From the NCBI GenBank assembly GCA_030576275.1, contig JALIBN010000028.1:93519-157518 (forward strand): DNA of 64,000 bases. The letters are read 5' to 3'. How positions within the stretch are numbered: the stretch's first letter is position 1; each line of letters begins with the position of its first letter. The translations under genes were made by a program, and so were the position numbers. Below are positions 18,830 to 29,230 of the stretch, one piece after another. Under the pieces are notes generated by a model. That model worked only from the letters and a program-made list of their open reading frames with translations. It made no database searches and had not been told where the DNA came from. Source of the stretch: Pseudomonadota bacterium. GTDB lineage: Bacteria; Pseudomonadota; Gammaproteobacteria; Nitrosococcales; Methylophagaceae.

Positions 18830-19959
18830 ACAGCTCCTCGATTACGTCTCAGTTGTAGCCAATAAAAATGAATCTTCTGTCGATTTAACATTACTATTAG
18901 CAATAAAATCATCACCAGATGTACCCAGACAAGACCGAACCATGGCGCCATTGCACCTTTTGTCACCCAAGCACGTGTTACACCTAGTAAATTACTATAA
19001 ATAATGTAGATTAGTATCGCAGGCAGGAATCCTGCGAAGCGTCCGGTTCGAGGTCCGTTATTCGCAAAGGTTAAGGCCATCACACATAAAATCAACGTCA
19101 TTACTGCCGCTGAAATTCGCCATTGTAATTCGGCTAAATCTCGCGCAGTCCCACGTTGCCATAACAGACTTGAAGGCAGTGATTTAAGATACTCAGCAAG
19201 CTGCTTTTTTTCTCCCGTTTCAACTAAAATACTGTGTGTTTCGTATTGAGTAATCGTATAATCTTGCTGCCCAGCTTTACCCTCATATCGATAACCATCT
19301 TCTAACACCAAATATTTATTGTTAGTCTCAGCATCAATTTCAAATCGCCCCCGACTTGACCGAAAAACTAAGGGTTTAGTCTCACGATGAATTTCAATAA
19401 AGACCTCGACCATGTTGAGGTTATCCTCACTTAGCCCTTCTGAATAAAACGTCCAGCTACCATCACGGCTTTCCTTAAAGCTACCGGCAATCAAACCAGC
19501 GGTATCTGCGGATAATTTAGATTTTTGCTCGAGCGTATTACGATTGGACAGCACATCTGGCACTATAAAAAGCGACAATGTAGCAATAATTAATGACACG
19601 GTACCTGCAAACAAAAGCACATTTCGGATAACACGACGGCTAGAAATGCCACATGCCGAGATTACCATAAGTTCATTATCGGAACTCATACGACTTAGAG
19701 CCAACATAACACCCAAAAAGGCACTCATGGGCAATAACACTGGTAGCGCGCCTAGTGAGCTGTAACCCAGTAATGTGAAGATAACATCGCTAGGTAAATT
19801 ACCAACGGCTGCTTGCGCAAGATAGCGTGAAAAGCGCGTTGCAACAAAAATAAGCCATAACACCGCTGTGACCGCTAATAAGTTAAGCGTGAACTCACGC
19901 ATAAAATAACGGTCAATGATGGTTAGATAAGAATGAAAAAATTGTCGAATGACGGGCAT
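18826..19959 (-). CDS. lptF: LPS export ABC transporter permease LptF
   Basis: 377 residues, same fold as LptG and encoded just before it. It begins IIDRYFMREFTLNLLAVTAV, contains LGALPVLLPMSAFLGVMLAL and SSDNELMVISACGISSRRVI (the coupling-helix area facing LptB), then a periplasmic domain and three more helices. lptF is divergent from pepA with about 100 bases between, the standard lptFG/pepA arrangement. Confidence 0.94.
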   Translation of the reverse strand: MPVIRQFFHSYLTIIDRYFMREFTLNLLAVTAVLWLIFVATRFSRYLAQAAVGNLPSDVIFTLLGYSSLGALPVLLPMSAFLGVMLALSRMSSDNELMVISACGISSRRVIRNVLLFAGTVSLIIATLSLFIVPDVLSNRNTLEQKSKLSADTAGLIAGSFKESRDGSWTFYSEGLSEDNLNMVEVFIEIHRETKPLVFRSSRGRFEIDAETNNKYLVLEDGYRYEGKAGQQDYTITQYETHSILVETGEKKQLAEYLKSLPSSLLWQRGTARDLAELQWRISAAVMTLILCVMALTFANNGPRTGRFAGFLPAILIYIIYSNLLGVTRAWVTKGAMAPWFGLVWVHLVMILLLIVMLNRQKIHFYWLQLRRNRGAV

Positions 19960-20060
19960 TATTTAATGGTCTTAAGTTAGAATGGTTAATTTATTGATGC
20001 GATTTACATTGCAGTCTAAATCATCTAGTGCAAACAGGCACTATTTCACAGGGGAAATCC

Positions 20061-21551
20061 ATGCAGTATTTTGTCACAACTGAAGCACTGGCAACACAGA
20101 AATCTGATTGTATCGCCGTTGCTGTTTTTGAGCAGGGACAACTGAGTCCTAGTGCTAAAACACTTAATAAACTTAGCAATAATGCCATTAGCCGGATCAT
20201 TGAACGTGGTGACATATCTGGTAAAGCGGGACAAACTGTATTCTTACATGAGCTTGCGGGTATTAATTCAACACGCGTTTTACTTGTTGGTTGCGGTAAA
20301 CAAGAAAATACAACTGAGAATGAGTTTAATACTGCCATTACAGCTATGGCCAAAGTACTTAACGAATCGGGTGCCATTAGTGCAACAAGCTGTTTAGCAG
20401 AAGTCACTATCAACACTCGTACAACTGAGTGGAAAGTACGTCAAACAATGATCACTGCAGGATCTGCACTATATAAATACACTCAGACAAAAAGTAATGT
20501 TAAACCACAAGAATTACCTTTGGAAAAAATAGGATTCTTGGCTCAAGACAATACTCAAGATATCGAAAAAGCGGCGCAAGCGGGTTTAGCCATTGCTAAA
20601 GGCATGGATTTAGCTCGCGAGCTCGGAAATTTACCAGGCAATATCTGTACGCCTCGTTATTTAGCAAATCAGGCCATCGAAATTGGTCAAAAATTTGATT
20701 CTGTTACCACGACTATTCTTGATGAAACGGAAATGGAAGCACTTGGGATGGGCTCTTTATTATCGGTTTCACGTGGTAGTCGTGAACCTGCAAGACTAAT
20801 TACGATGAGTTACCAAGGTGCTGGTGATGCACGACCTGTCGTCTTAGTAGGTAAGGGTTTAACATTTGATGCCGGTGGTATTTCTCTAAAGCCTTCACAA
20901 GGCATGGATGAAATGAAATATGACATGTGTGGTTCAGCTAGCGTATTTGGCACAATCTCGGCCATTGCCGAACTAAACTTACCTATCAATGTTATTGGCG
21001 TTGTACCCAGCTCAGAAAACATGCCGGATGGTGATGCCAATAAACCAGGTGATATAGTCACTAGCATGGCAGGTAAAACTATTGAGATCCTTAATACTGA
21101 TGCTGAGGGCCGTTTAATTTTATGTGATGCCCTAACCTATAGTGAACGTTTTAATCCTGAAATCGTTATTGATATTGCCACCTTAACAGGCGCCGTTATT
21201 GTAGCATTAGGACGCCAAGCAACCGGCATGATGGCTAACAACCAAGCATTAGCAGATGACTTATTAAAAGCAGGAAATGATAGCTTTGATCGGACATGGC
21301 AACTACCATTGTGGGATGACTACCAACAGCAATTAGACAGCAATTTTGCTGACATTGCTAATGTCGGTGGCAAGGAAGCAGGAAGCGTAACTGCGGCTTG
21401 TTTCTTAGCGCGCTTTACTGAGAAATTCACTTGGGCTCATTTGGATATCGCTGGTACAGCATGGAACAGTGGCAAGGATAAAGGCGCAACAGGTCGTCCT
21501 GTTCCTCTTTTAGTTCAATATTTATTGAACAGAATCGCAAATAAAAGCTAA
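20061..21551 (+). CDS. pepA: Cytosol leucyl aminopeptidase PepA
   Basis: 496 residues from the ATG at 20061, which has AGGGGA just upstream; a GTG at 20028 would add 11 poor residues. M17-family metallopeptidase with two metal ions, also known as a DNA-binding co-regulator in enterics. Visible are VGKGLTFDAGGISLKPS (catalytic Lys and metal Asp), EMKYDMCGSASV, PSSENMPDGDANKPGD and the signature NTDAEGRLILCDAL. It precedes holC and valS, the conserved gammaproteobacterial trio. Confidence 0.97.
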   Translation: MQYFVTTEALATQKSDCIAVAVFEQGQLSPSAKTLNKLSNNAISRIIERGDISGKAGQTVFLHELAGINSTRVLLVGCGKQENTTENEFNTAITAMAKVLNESGAISATSCLAEVTINTRTTEWKVRQTMITAGSALYKYTQTKSNVKPQELPLEKIGFLAQDNTQDIEKAAQAGLAIAKGMDLARELGNLPGNICTPRYLANQAIEIGQKFDSVTTTILDETEMEALGMGSLLSVSRGSREPARLITMSYQGAGDARPVVLVGKGLTFDAGGISLKPSQGMDEMKYDMCGSASVFGTISAIAELNLPINVIGVVPSSENMPDGDANKPGDIVTSMAGKTIEILNTDAEGRLILCDALTYSERFNPEIVIDIATLTGAVIVALGRQATGMMANNQALADDLLKAGNDSFDRTWQLPLWDDYQQQLDSNFADIANVGGKEAGSVTAACFLARFTEKFTWAHLDIAGTAWNSGKDKGATGRPVPLLVQYLLNRIANKS

Positions 21552-21562
21552 CTTTAGCCACT

Positions 21563-21988
21563 ATGACACGTATTAGTTTTTACCTTTTAAAAGGCTCTGT
21601 AGAGCATGATCGGCAGGTATTTGCCTGCCGATTAATTGAAAAGGCCTATAAGCAAGGCCATCATATATATATTCACACAGATAATGCTGAAAAAGCCGAG
21701 CTAGTTAATCAAATCTTGTGGTCATTTCGTGACGATAGTTTTGTTCCCCATCAATTAATTGGTACACCTAATACTGATAATTGTCCCGTATTAATCGGTC
21801 ACAACACTAAACCACCTCGTTTGATGGATTTACTAATCAATCTAGGTTCTGAACAACCTGTTTTTTTCAGCCAATTTGAACGTGTTGCAGAATTTGTAAA
21901 TGATGACAAGCAACTTAAAATTATGGGGCGAGAACGTTATCGATTCTATCAGCAACGTGGTTACGAGCTTTCTACTCATAAAATCTGA
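21563..21988 (+). CDS. holC: DNA polymerase III chi subunit
   Basis: 141 residues. Chi links SSB to the clamp-loader complex through psi. The start RISFYLLKGSVEHDRQVFAC and the block RLIEKAYKQGHHIYIHTDN are typical, as is the DLLINLGSEQPVFFSQFERV region. It starts 11 bases after pepA in the usual pepA-holC-valS order. Confidence 0.93.
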   Translation: MTRISFYLLKGSVEHDRQVFACRLIEKAYKQGHHIYIHTDNAEKAELVNQILWSFRDDSFVPHQLIGTPNTDNCPVLIGHNTKPPRLMDLLINLGSEQPVFFSQFERVAEFVNDDKQLKIMGRERYRFYQQRGYELSTHKI

Positions 21989-22596
21989 ATTTAGACTTCT
22001 AACATTAAACGACCTCTAAATAGAGTTTAGTAACTAAAAAAGTACTAATGATAATTACTGGTGTCGAATAAAGTAGCCAGTGCTATCTTTATCCTAGACT
22101 ACAAATTTCTCGATGCTTGACTCATCGACAGGTCGACTCTAAAAATAAACCGTTTTCTCGCGACCATTAAAATATTGCTTACGATTAGGCAAAGCGCCAT
22201 ATTCAGCTTGAAGATGTTTATGAGCAAATAAATAATCAGTCGCAACGAACTGATTCAATTGATTAGTTAAAGTCGTGATAAAGCGCTTAAATTTAGCTTG
22301 GAAAACTGTAAAAAAGCGCACCATAGCCAATGATTTTCTGTCTTTGTGTTGTTAGTTTTTCTAATTCAGTTCGAAGCAAGCCGCGTTTAACATTCTGCTA
22401 ATAAAGCCACAGTGATTGAAGTGTAACTAATATGAGGCTAACGAACACTCTCAAACCCATCTTCCATAATATATTCAACTAGATCCTCATAATCTTTATA
22501 TTAGCCTGTCACAGGCTAATATCCATAACCATCTTTCACTAGCATCTACGGTATAATACTCTCCCTTATTTTATTAATACAGCCTTGAAAAAAATC
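21989..22596. other. 608-base gap between holC and valS
   Basis: AT-rich region. It holds a perfect 25-base palindrome (22498-22522, separate entry) and a TATAAT at 22552-22557 likely to be the valS -10, with no good -35. A minus-strand frame from ATG 22324 to 22139 (61 residues, no recognisable motif, no ribosome site) is probably spurious. No other gene is supportable here. Confidence 0.5.
22498..22522. repeat. Perfect 12-bp inverted repeat upstream of valS
   Basis: ATATTAGCCTGT, one spacer C, ACAGGCTAATAT. No T tract follows on either strand, so it is not an ordinary terminator. It lies about 30 bases upstream of the probable valS -10 and may be a protein-binding site; the binder is unknown. 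Confidence 0.7.
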
Positions 22597-25350
22597 ATGG
22601 AAAAAACCTACACACCTGACGAAATCGAGCAACGCTGGTACCAAACTTGGGAGCAAAATGGCGAATTCAAGCCATCTGGTCAAGGCACGCCTTATGCCAT
22701 TATGTTACCACCTCCTAATGTCACTGGCCGTTTACACATGGGACACGCGTTTCAAGATACGATAATGGATACATTAATCCGTTATCACCGCATGAAGGGT
22801 GACAATACCTTATGGCAAGCAGGAACGGATCATGCTGGTATTGCCACCCAAATGGTCGTTGAACGTCAACTCAATGCTGATGGTAAAACTCGCCATGATC
22901 TAGGACGCGAAGCATTTCTAGATAAAGTCTGGGATTGGAAACAAGAGTCGGGTGGTGAAATTACTCAACAACTGCGTCGTCTCGGTACATCTATGGATTG
23001 GGAACGTGAACGTTTCACCATGGATGATGGTTTATCTGAAGCCGTTAAAAATGTCTTTGTTCAGTTACATGAAGAAGGTTTAATTTATCGCGGTAAACGT
23101 CTCGTTAACTGGGATCCTGTTCTTCACACTGCATTATCAGATCTTGAAGTCTTATCTGAAGAAGAATCCGGTCACATGTGGTATTTTCGTTACCCATTAA
23201 CAGATGGTTCTGGCTACTTAGTTGTGGCGACAACTCGCCCTGAAACCATGCTAGGTGATAGCGCGGTCGCTGTGCATCCTGAAGATGAACGCTATCAACA
23301 TCTGATTGGCAAAACGATTACCTTGCCATTAGTAGATCGTAAAATTCCAATCATTGCTGACGATTATGTTGATCCTGAATTTGGTACGGGTTGTGTCAAA
23401 ATCACCCCTGCCCATGATTTTAATGATGCCGAAGTAGGTCAACGTCACAATCTTCCTAAATATAATATTCTTACCATTAATGCCGCCATTAATGACGAAG
23501 CTCCTCTTAAATATCGTGGTCTGGATCGTTATGAAGCCCGTGATGTCATTGTTCATGATTTTAAAGAACTTGGTTTATTAGAAGGCATCAAAGATCACCT
23601 GTTAATGGTGCCACGTGGTGACCGCTCTGGTGCCGTTATTGAACCTTTACTAACCGACCAATGGTATGTAAAAGCTGATGTATTAGCTGAACCTGCCGTT
23701 CAAGCAGTCAAAGAAGGCAAAATAAAATTTGTCCCTGCTAACTGGGATAAAACCTTTTACAACTGGATGGATGGCATTCAAGATTGGTGTATCTCTCGTC
23801 AAATATGGTGGGGCCACCGAATCCCAGCTTGGTACGATGATGCAGGTAATGTCTATGTAGGTCATGATGAAGCTGCCGTTCGAGCAAAACACAACATAGC
23901 CGCTGAGATACACTTAGCTCAGGATGAGGACGTACTGGATACCTGGTTCTCGTCTGCCCTTTGGCCTTTCTCAACATTAGGATGGCCTGAAAATACAGAT
24001 GCGTTAAAAACATGGTATCCGACCAGCGTACTGGTTACCGGTTTTGACATCATCTTCTTCTGGGTTGCTCGGATGATGATGATGGGCATAAAGTTCATGG
24101 ACGATGTGCCGTTTAAAGAAGTCTACATCCATGGTTTAGTGCGTGATTCTCACGGCCATAAGATGTCGAAATCAAAAGGTAATGTACTTGACCCTATTGA
24201 TATTATCGATGGTATTGATCTCGAATCGTTAGTGGCTAAGCGTACATCTGGCATGATGCAGCCACAGCTTGCAGCTAAGATTGAAAAAGCCACACGTAAA
24301 GAGTTCCCAGAGGGTATCGAAGCTCACGGTACTGATGCAATGCGTTTCACTTTTGCATCACTGGCATCAACGGGTCGTGACATCAATTTTGATATGAACC
24401 GTATTGGCGGTTACCGTAACTTCTGTAACAAATTATGGAATGCGGCGCGTTATGTTTTGATGAATACCGAAGATCAAGATACGGGTATTGATAATAGTGA
24501 CCTTGAACTAAGCCTAGCAGATAGATGGATTATTTCACAACTGCAAACAACGGTACAAGCCGTAACTGTAGCTATCGAAGCATATCGTTTTGATCATGCC
24601 GCCCAGGAAATCTACGAGTTTATCTGGAACAACTACTGTGACTGGTATTTAGAACTGTCTAAACCCGTGCTAAATAACGACAATGCATCAGATGCAGCTA
24701 AACGTGGCACACGTCATACTTTAGTCAGTGTACTAGAATCTGTATTGCGTCTATCTCATCCGTTTATGCCCTTTATCACCGAAGAAATTTGGCAAACCGT
24801 ATCCCCATTGGCAGGAATTACGGGCAATAGTATTATGAGCCAACCCTACCCTACTTCTAATTTAGACCAAGTAGATAGTAGCTCTGTAGCGGACATGGAG
24901 TGGATGATGGAATTTATTACAGGCATTCGTTCAATTCGTTCACAAATGAATATTCCACCGAAAAAACAGTTACCTGTATTGCTCAAAGACAGCACTGATA
25001 TTGATCAGCAACGATTAAAGGCAAATCGCGACTTCTTAAGCCGTCTTGCCAATCTTGAAAGTATTGCTCTATTAGAAAGCGATGCCCCCGCTTCTGCCAC
25101 CGCATTAGTAGGCAAGATGGAGATATTAATTCCATTAGAGGGTTTGATTGATAAACAAGCAGAACTTGCTCGTCTTGATAAAGAAATCATCAAGTTAGAT
25201 AAGATCATTAAGCAATCCTCAGGTAAATTAAGTAATGAAAACTACGTTGCCAAAGCGCCCGCTGATGTCGTACAAAAAGAACGTGAAAAACTAGGTGAGA
25301 TGGAACAAGCATTATCACAGCTAAAACAACAACGTGATTCTTTAGCTTAA
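22597..25350 (+). CDS. valS: Valyl-tRNA synthetase
   Basis: 917 residues from the ATG at 22597, where [19 protein letters not shown] matches the family N-terminus; a TTG at 22585 is possible but poorer. Class I synthetase with [14 protein letters not shown] (HIGH motif), an editing domain (about 190-330, with [19 protein letters not shown]), the KMSKSKGN signature, an anticodon-binding domain and a C-terminal coiled coil (about 845-917, rich in Lys/Glu/Gln). It charges tRNA-Val, one copy of which is in this window at 11086. Confidence 0.97.
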   Translation: MEKTYTPDEIEQRWYQTWEQNGEFKPSGQGTPYAIMLPPPNVTGRLHMGHAFQDTIMDTLIRYHRMKGDNTLWQAGTDHAGIATQMVVERQLNADGKTRHDLGREAFLDKVWDWKQESGGEITQQLRRLGTSMDWERERFTMDDGLSEAVKNVFVQLHEEGLIYRGKRLVNWDPVLHTALSDLEVLSEEESGHMWYFRYPLTDGSGYLVVATTRPETMLGDSAVAVHPEDERYQHLIGKTITLPLVDRKIPIIADDYVDPEFGTGCVKITPAHDFNDAEVGQRHNLPKYNILTINAAINDEAPLKYRGLDRYEARDVIVHDFKELGLLEGIKDHLLMVPRGDRSGAVIEPLLTDQWYVKADVLAEPAVQAVKEGKIKFVPANWDKTFYNWMDGIQDWCISRQIWWGHRIPAWYDDAGNVYVGHDEAAVRAKHNIAAEIHLAQDEDVLDTWFSSALWPFSTLGWPENTDALKTWYPTSVLVTGFDIIFFWVARMMMMGIKFMDDVPFKEVYIHGLVRDSHGHKMSKSKGNVLDPIDIIDGIDLESLVAKRTSGMMQPQLAAKIEKATRKEFPEGIEAHGTDAMRFTFASLASTGRDINFDMNRIGGYRNFCNKLWNAARYVLMNTEDQDTGIDNSDLELSLADRWIISQLQTTVQAVTVAIEAYRFDHAAQEIYEFIWNNYCDWYLELSKPVLNNDNASDAAKRGTRHTLVSVLESVLRLSHPFMPFITEEIWQTVSPLAGITGNSIMSQPYPTSNLDQVDSSSVADMEWMMEFITGIRSIRSQMNIPPKKQLPVLLKDSTDIDQQRLKANRDFLSRLANLESIALLESDAPASATALVGKMEILIPLEGLIDKQAELARLDKEIIKLDKIIKQSSGKLSNENYVAKAPADVVQKEREKLGEMEQALSQLKQQRDSLA

Positions 25351-25372
25351 GTTTGAATCGAAGGTTTTGTCC

Positions 25373-25412
25373 AAAAGGGGCAGATTTATTTAAAAATAAA
25401 TCTGCCCCTTTT
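25373..25412. repeat. 40-base perfect palindrome (REP/MITE-like) acting as valS terminator
   Basis: The arms AAAAGGGGCAGATTTATTT and its exact complement are 19 bp with a two-base AA loop. The plus-strand right arm ends in T4 followed by CATTT, so it can terminate valS. The GGGGCAGATTTATTT core resembles the dispersed GGGG(A)CAGATTTATTT-type palindromes found between genes in many gammaproteobacteria (recalled, not searched). Confidence 0.85.
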
Positions 25413-25457
25413 CATTTACATTTAGACTTGCTTTAGTCTTCTATGGAAAGAATGAAT

Positions 25458-26030
25458 ATGCAATATGGAACTATATCTAACTGGAATGAAGATAAAGGTT
25501 TCGGGTTCATTGTTTCAACATCAGGTGGCAAAGCAATATTCACTCATATAAGTGACTACAGTAAAAGTCATCGCAAACCTTCCAAAGGACTGCAAGTTCA
25601 ATATATTCTTGCCAACGATGCTAAAGGCCGAATATGTGCAGTAAAAGTAGTCCCGCTAAACGGTCATAAGAAAAGGAGCACGCCAATAAGACAGACGTAT
25701 TCCTCGATGCTATTATTGCTTAGCTTTACAAGTATTACTATTTTCTTTTTTAATAACAATTTAATGCCGATTACACTAATAGCCCTCTATACCGCCATGA
25801 GCATCATAACCTTTATCATTTATGCCAACGATAAAAGCGCCGCACGAACTGATGCCTGGCGAACTCCAGAAAGAACCTTACATACATTGTCTTTATTTGG
25901 TGGTTGGCCAGGAGCGACTCTTGCACAAAGTTTTTTAAGCCATAAGTCCAAGAAGCCTTCCTTTAAAGTCACCCACTGGGTAACTATAGTCGCTAACTGC
26001 GGTGTTGTGTATTGGCTAATAACCCCGTAA
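25458..26030 (+). CDS. Cold-shock domain fused to DUF1294 membrane domain
   Basis: 190 residues from the ATG at 25458, which has GGAAAG seven bases upstream; ATGs at 25443 and 25452 are alternatives. Residues 1-65 are a cold-shock/OB domain (QYGTISNWNEDKGFGFIVS with the RNP-1-like KGFGFI, then AIFTHISDY). The rest has two or three membrane helices and the DUF1294 signature NDKSAARTDAWRTPERTLH with LFGGWPGATLAQ. Such CspA-DUF1294 proteins are widespread; the function is unknown, possibly RNA binding at the membrane. Confidence 0.88.
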   Translation: MQYGTISNWNEDKGFGFIVSTSGGKAIFTHISDYSKSHRKPSKGLQVQYILANDAKGRICAVKVVPLNGHKKRSTPIRQTYSSMLLLLSFTSITIFFFNNNLMPITLIALYTAMSIITFIIYANDKSAARTDAWRTPERTLHTLSLFGGWPGATLAQSFLSHKSKKPSFKVTHWVTIVANCGVVYWLITP

Positions 26031-26091
26031 AGAAATTTATGGTTAATAAGATAAAGATATAGCTCTAAAAACCTTGGTCAAATCAAAACAA

Positions 26092-27783
26092 CTAAGCAAC
26101 CCGTGTATATTTTCGATAGTCAGGTAGCCAAAATTGCTTTTCAATAGCAGCGATTAAGTCATCATCTGTCATCTTTGGTGCAACACCTTGTTGTTGTCCA
26201 ATCTTACTGATGGCAAAAGCCATTTTTTTACTCAAATTGGCAATTTCAGTTAATGGTGGCAGTAACGCCCCTTGACCAGTCCTTAATATCGGTGAAGCTT
26301 GAGCCAATTGTTCACTGGCAATAACAAGCATGTCATCGGTTACTCGCGTGATGCCGCCAGCAACCACTGCCAAACCAAACCCTGGGAAGATGTAGCTATT
26401 ATTACATTGTGGAATTATATAGTGCTGACCTTGATATTCAACAGGTTTGAATGGGCTCCCCGTCGCAATAATAGCTAGACCATTGGTCCAGTTTAACAAT
26501 TGTTCAGGTGTGGCTTCAATTTGGCGTGAAGGATTACTTAAAGGTAAGATTATAGGGCGTTCACAATTTGAAGACATGGTTTCAATCATGTTTTGAGTAA
26601 ACAAGCCCGCTTGGCCTGACACGCCAACTAATACCGTAGGTCGAGCATATTGAACCACTTCCGCTAAAGAAGCATAATCAGCACTAAGTTGCCAATCGGC
26701 GACTACTGATTCAGTTTGAATTAGTGCCTGTTGAAAATTAGGCAAACCAATCATGCCTTCAGTCAATAAGCCATGACGATCAACCATATAGATTTGGCTA
26801 CGTGCTTGCTGTTCTGATAATCCTTCCGAGCACATTTGTACAATGATTTGTTCAGCAATGCCACAACCCGCTGAACCTGCTCCAGCAAATAATACTCGTT
26901 GCTGACTTAATCGTTCATTTTTAGCATAACTGGCAGCTAACAACGTGCCGACAGTGACCGCGGCAGTGCCCTGAATATCATCATTAAAACAGCAGATCTC
27001 ATCACGGTAGCGAGTGAGTAATGGCAAGGCATTATTTTGATTAAAATCTTCAAACTGTAACAATACATCAGGCCAGCGTTTTTTAACCGCTTTGATAAAT
27101 AAGTCCAAAAACTCATCGTAATCAGCTTGTTCAATACGTTGATGATGCCAGCCGATATAATAAGGATCATCCAATAACTGTTGATTATTTGTGCCAACAT
27201 CCAGCATTATCGGTAAAGTGTAAGCAGGGCTGATACCGCCACAAGCCGTATATAAAGATAATTTACCGATGGGTATGCCCATACCACCGACACCTTGATC
27301 ACCAAGGCCTAAAATACGACTACCATCTGTTACTACAATAACTTTTACATTGCTCTTAGTAACGTTGGCTAACATTTCATCAATATTCTCACGATCAGGG
27401 TAAGCAATAAATAAGCCCCGTGCTCGTCGGTATATTTCAGAAAAATGCTCACAGGCATCACCCACTGTTGGCGTATAAATGATTGGCATCATCTCTTCGA
27501 GATGATCTTGTATCAAGCGATAATATAAAGTTTCATTACTATCTTCTGTTGCACGAAGAAAAATATGCTTATTGATGGGCTCGTCAAAACTCGAATATTG
27601 TTGGTAGGCACGCGCAACTTGTTGCTCAATTGTTTCAAATCGCCGTGGCAACAAACCGACTAAATTAAAATCTTTACGTTCTTGCTCATCAAAAGCACAG
27701 CCTTTATTAAGCAATGACATATTTAATAGCGTCGGTCCCGAAAAAGAAACACTTATGGAACTTAAAGGCTTATTGGTACTCAT
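26092..27783 (-). CDS. maeA: NAD-dependent malic enzyme
   Basis: 563 residues, the length of E. coli MaeA (SfcA). It oxidatively decarboxylates malate to pyruvate. Visible are the substrate Tyr region in [38 protein letters not shown], the metal-site block [18 protein letters not shown] with [19 protein letters not shown], and the NAD loop [19 protein letters not shown] rather than NADP preference is inferred from overall MaeA similarity. It is a single gene, convergent with the cold-shock gene. Confidence 0.95.
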   Translation of the reverse strand: MSTNKPLSSISVSFSGPTLLNMSLLNKGCAFDEQERKDFNLVGLLPRRFETIEQQVARAYQQYSSFDEPINKHIFLRATEDSNETLYYRLIQDHLEEMMPIIYTPTVGDACEHFSEIYRRARGLFIAYPDRENIDEMLANVTKSNVKVIVVTDGSRILGLGDQGVGGMGIPIGKLSLYTACGGISPAYTLPIMLDVGTNNQQLLDDPYYIGWHHQRIEQADYDEFLDLFIKAVKKRWPDVLLQFEDFNQNNALPLLTRYRDEICCFNDDIQGTAAVTVGTLLAASYAKNERLSQQRVLFAGAGSAGCGIAEQIIVQMCSEGLSEQQARSQIYMVDRHGLLTEGMIGLPNFQQALIQTESVVADWQLSADYASLAEVVQYARPTVLVGVSGQAGLFTQNMIETMSSNCERPIILPLSNPSRQIEATPEQLLNWTNGLAIIATGSPFKPVEYQGQHYIIPQCNNSYIFPGFGLAVVAGGITRVTDDMLVIASEQLAQASPILRTGQGALLPPLTEIANLSKKMAFAISKIGQQQGVAPKMTDDDLIAAIEKQFWLPDYRKYTRVA

Positions 27784-28427
27784 CGAAACTCAACTTTTAG
27801 AATAATTGCTAGATTTTATTAAATCATGTCTCAACCAGTTATAGTTCAGATAAACGTTCTGTGCAAACTTAATTATTGAGCTGATTATTAATCCATTACA
27901 TAAATTTTAGCTATGGCATTGAAATTATTGAAAACTTTTTATTAAGAAGAACGAAAAATAAATATGAAATTTGAAATAATGTGATTATAGAGCCCGTGTA
28001 TGACTGGTCTATTTATGGTGTTTATTTCTATTAATCTTTCTACTCATTGAAGATTATCAAGTATAGAAGTTAAACATTACTATCCACATAAAATACAAAA
28101 TGCTGGTGTCAAAATCATCTAATGGCTCGGCATAAACGCTATTTCTAAATTGTTACTGCGTAGTAAATGATGATTTGAATTACGAGGTGTCAGCATCAAT
28201 TATGATATAGACGGCAATCTGATTACGTTCATTCAGGTAAGTCCTGAACAATTAAATCTATTGTTTATTATTATTGCACTAGGGAAGTCTATAAATTTTT
28301 AGCAAGCTGGTAAGCGTCTTTGTTTATTGGCATGGAAGGGTAGGTTCGCCTATTAATATGAACCTACCTAGCCAAAACTAATTGCTTGTTGTGAGGGTGG
28401 CGTTTTTAACTAAATGATCAAAACCTT
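27784..28427. other. 644-base AT-rich gap between maeA and sufT
   Basis: No frame longer than about 50 codons with coding character is visible on either strand. A 9-bp inverted repeat GGTAGGTTC/GAACCTACC (28339-28347 and 28360-28368, 12-base loop) lies 60 bases past sufT; it lacks a T tract. The rest may hold the maeA promoter and decayed sequence, but nothing can be assigned. Confidence 0.4.
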
Positions 28428-28763
28428 TTAAAACATGCCCAATTGTAATTGGGCGGCTTCGTTCATCATGTCTTTTGTCCAAGGTGGATCCCAAACTAGT
28501 TCAACGTGAACTTCATTAACATTGGCTACCGTAGCAACTTTAGCTTCTATCTCACCCGGAAATGACTGTGCCACGGGACAACCTGGTGCCGTTAAGGTCA
28601 TGTTTATTGCTACGTTATAGTCTTCACTCACAATGATGTCGTAAATCAGCCCCAATTCGTAGATATTGATCGGTATTTCAGGATCATAGATGGTTTGTAA
28701 CATCTCGATCACATCTTCTTTAACTTCTTCTGGGCTCATTTCAAAATCCTCTTTAGTCATCAT
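28428..28763 (-). CDS. sufT: SufT-type Fe-S maturation protein (MIP18/DUF59 family)
   Basis: 111 residues. The family core is clear: VIEMLQTIYDPEIPINIYEL, then MTLTAPGCPVAQSFPGEIE with the conserved cysteine, and VHVELVWDPPWTKDMMNEAA. SufT proteins help maturation of Fe-S proteins under high demand. It is the last gene of the suf operon, 14 bases after sufU, matching the sufBCDSU-T order known in several phyla. Confidence 0.93.
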   Translation of the reverse strand: MMTKEDFEMSPEEVKEDVIEMLQTIYDPEIPINIYELGLIYDIIVSEDYNVAINMTLTAPGCPVAQSFPGEIEAKVATVANVNEVHVELVWDPPWTKDMMNEAAQLQLGMF

Positions 28764-28777
28764 CTTTTTTATCCGCC

Positions 28778-29230
28778 TTATTCAGTTGACACTGATATAT
28801 CATGATCGCTATCCATTGCTGCATGTAGAGTGTGCCATGACAAAGTGGCACATTTTACTCGAGCAGGAAATTCTTTGACACCACTCAGCACAGCTAATTT
28901 TCCTAAAGATGATGAATCAATCTTTTCACCCGTCATTTGCTTATGTACCAACTCATAAAGAGTTTCGGCTTCAGCCAAGGTTTTGCCCTTAAGCGCTTCG
29001 GTCATCAAGGATGCTGAAGCCACAGAAATTGCGCAACCACTGCCTTGAAAGCTCACATCTTCAATGACATCGCCATTTAGTTTCAAGAACACAACTAAAG
29101 TATCACCACATAGTGGATTATTGCCATGAGCCAGATGATTCGCATCGGTCATGTCACGAAAGTTTCGTGGCTTTTTATTGTGATCCATGATCACTTCTTG
29201 GTATAAATCTCGTAAATCTGAATTACTCAT
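28778..29230 (-). CDS. sufU: SufU-type sulfur carrier (zinc-dependent sulfurtransferase family)
   Basis: 150 residues. The three cysteines and aspartate of the IscU/SufU fold are in GNNPLCGDTLVVFLK, QGSGCAISVASASLM and EFPARVKCATLSWHTL. The stretch of about 20 residues before the last cysteine (LAVLSGVKEFPARVKC and preceding) is the insertion that separates SufU from scaffold IscU, and the C-terminal KCATLSW matches Bacillus-type SufU. SufU accepts persulfide from SufS via a bound zinc. No sufE or sufA is in the operon, consistent with SufU replacing SufE (inference). It overlaps sufS by one base. Confidence 0.9.
   Translation of the reverse strand: MSNSDLRDLYQEVIMDHNKKPRNFRDMTDANHLAHGNNPLCGDTLVVFLKLNGDVIEDVSFQGSGCAISVASASLMTEALKGKTLAEAETLYELVHKQMTGEKIDSSSLGKLAVLSGVKEFPARVKCATLSWHTLHAAMDSDHDISVSTE

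Noticed and set aside
22139..22324. 61-residue minus-strand frame between holC and valS
   Set aside because: No ribosome site, no recognised motif and it sits in AT-rich non-coding sequence; noted only within the gap entry.
27784..28427. Remnant gene or mobile element in the maeA-sufT gap
   Set aside because: Short frames only, no terminal repeats or transposase motifs; the single inverted repeat is not enough.
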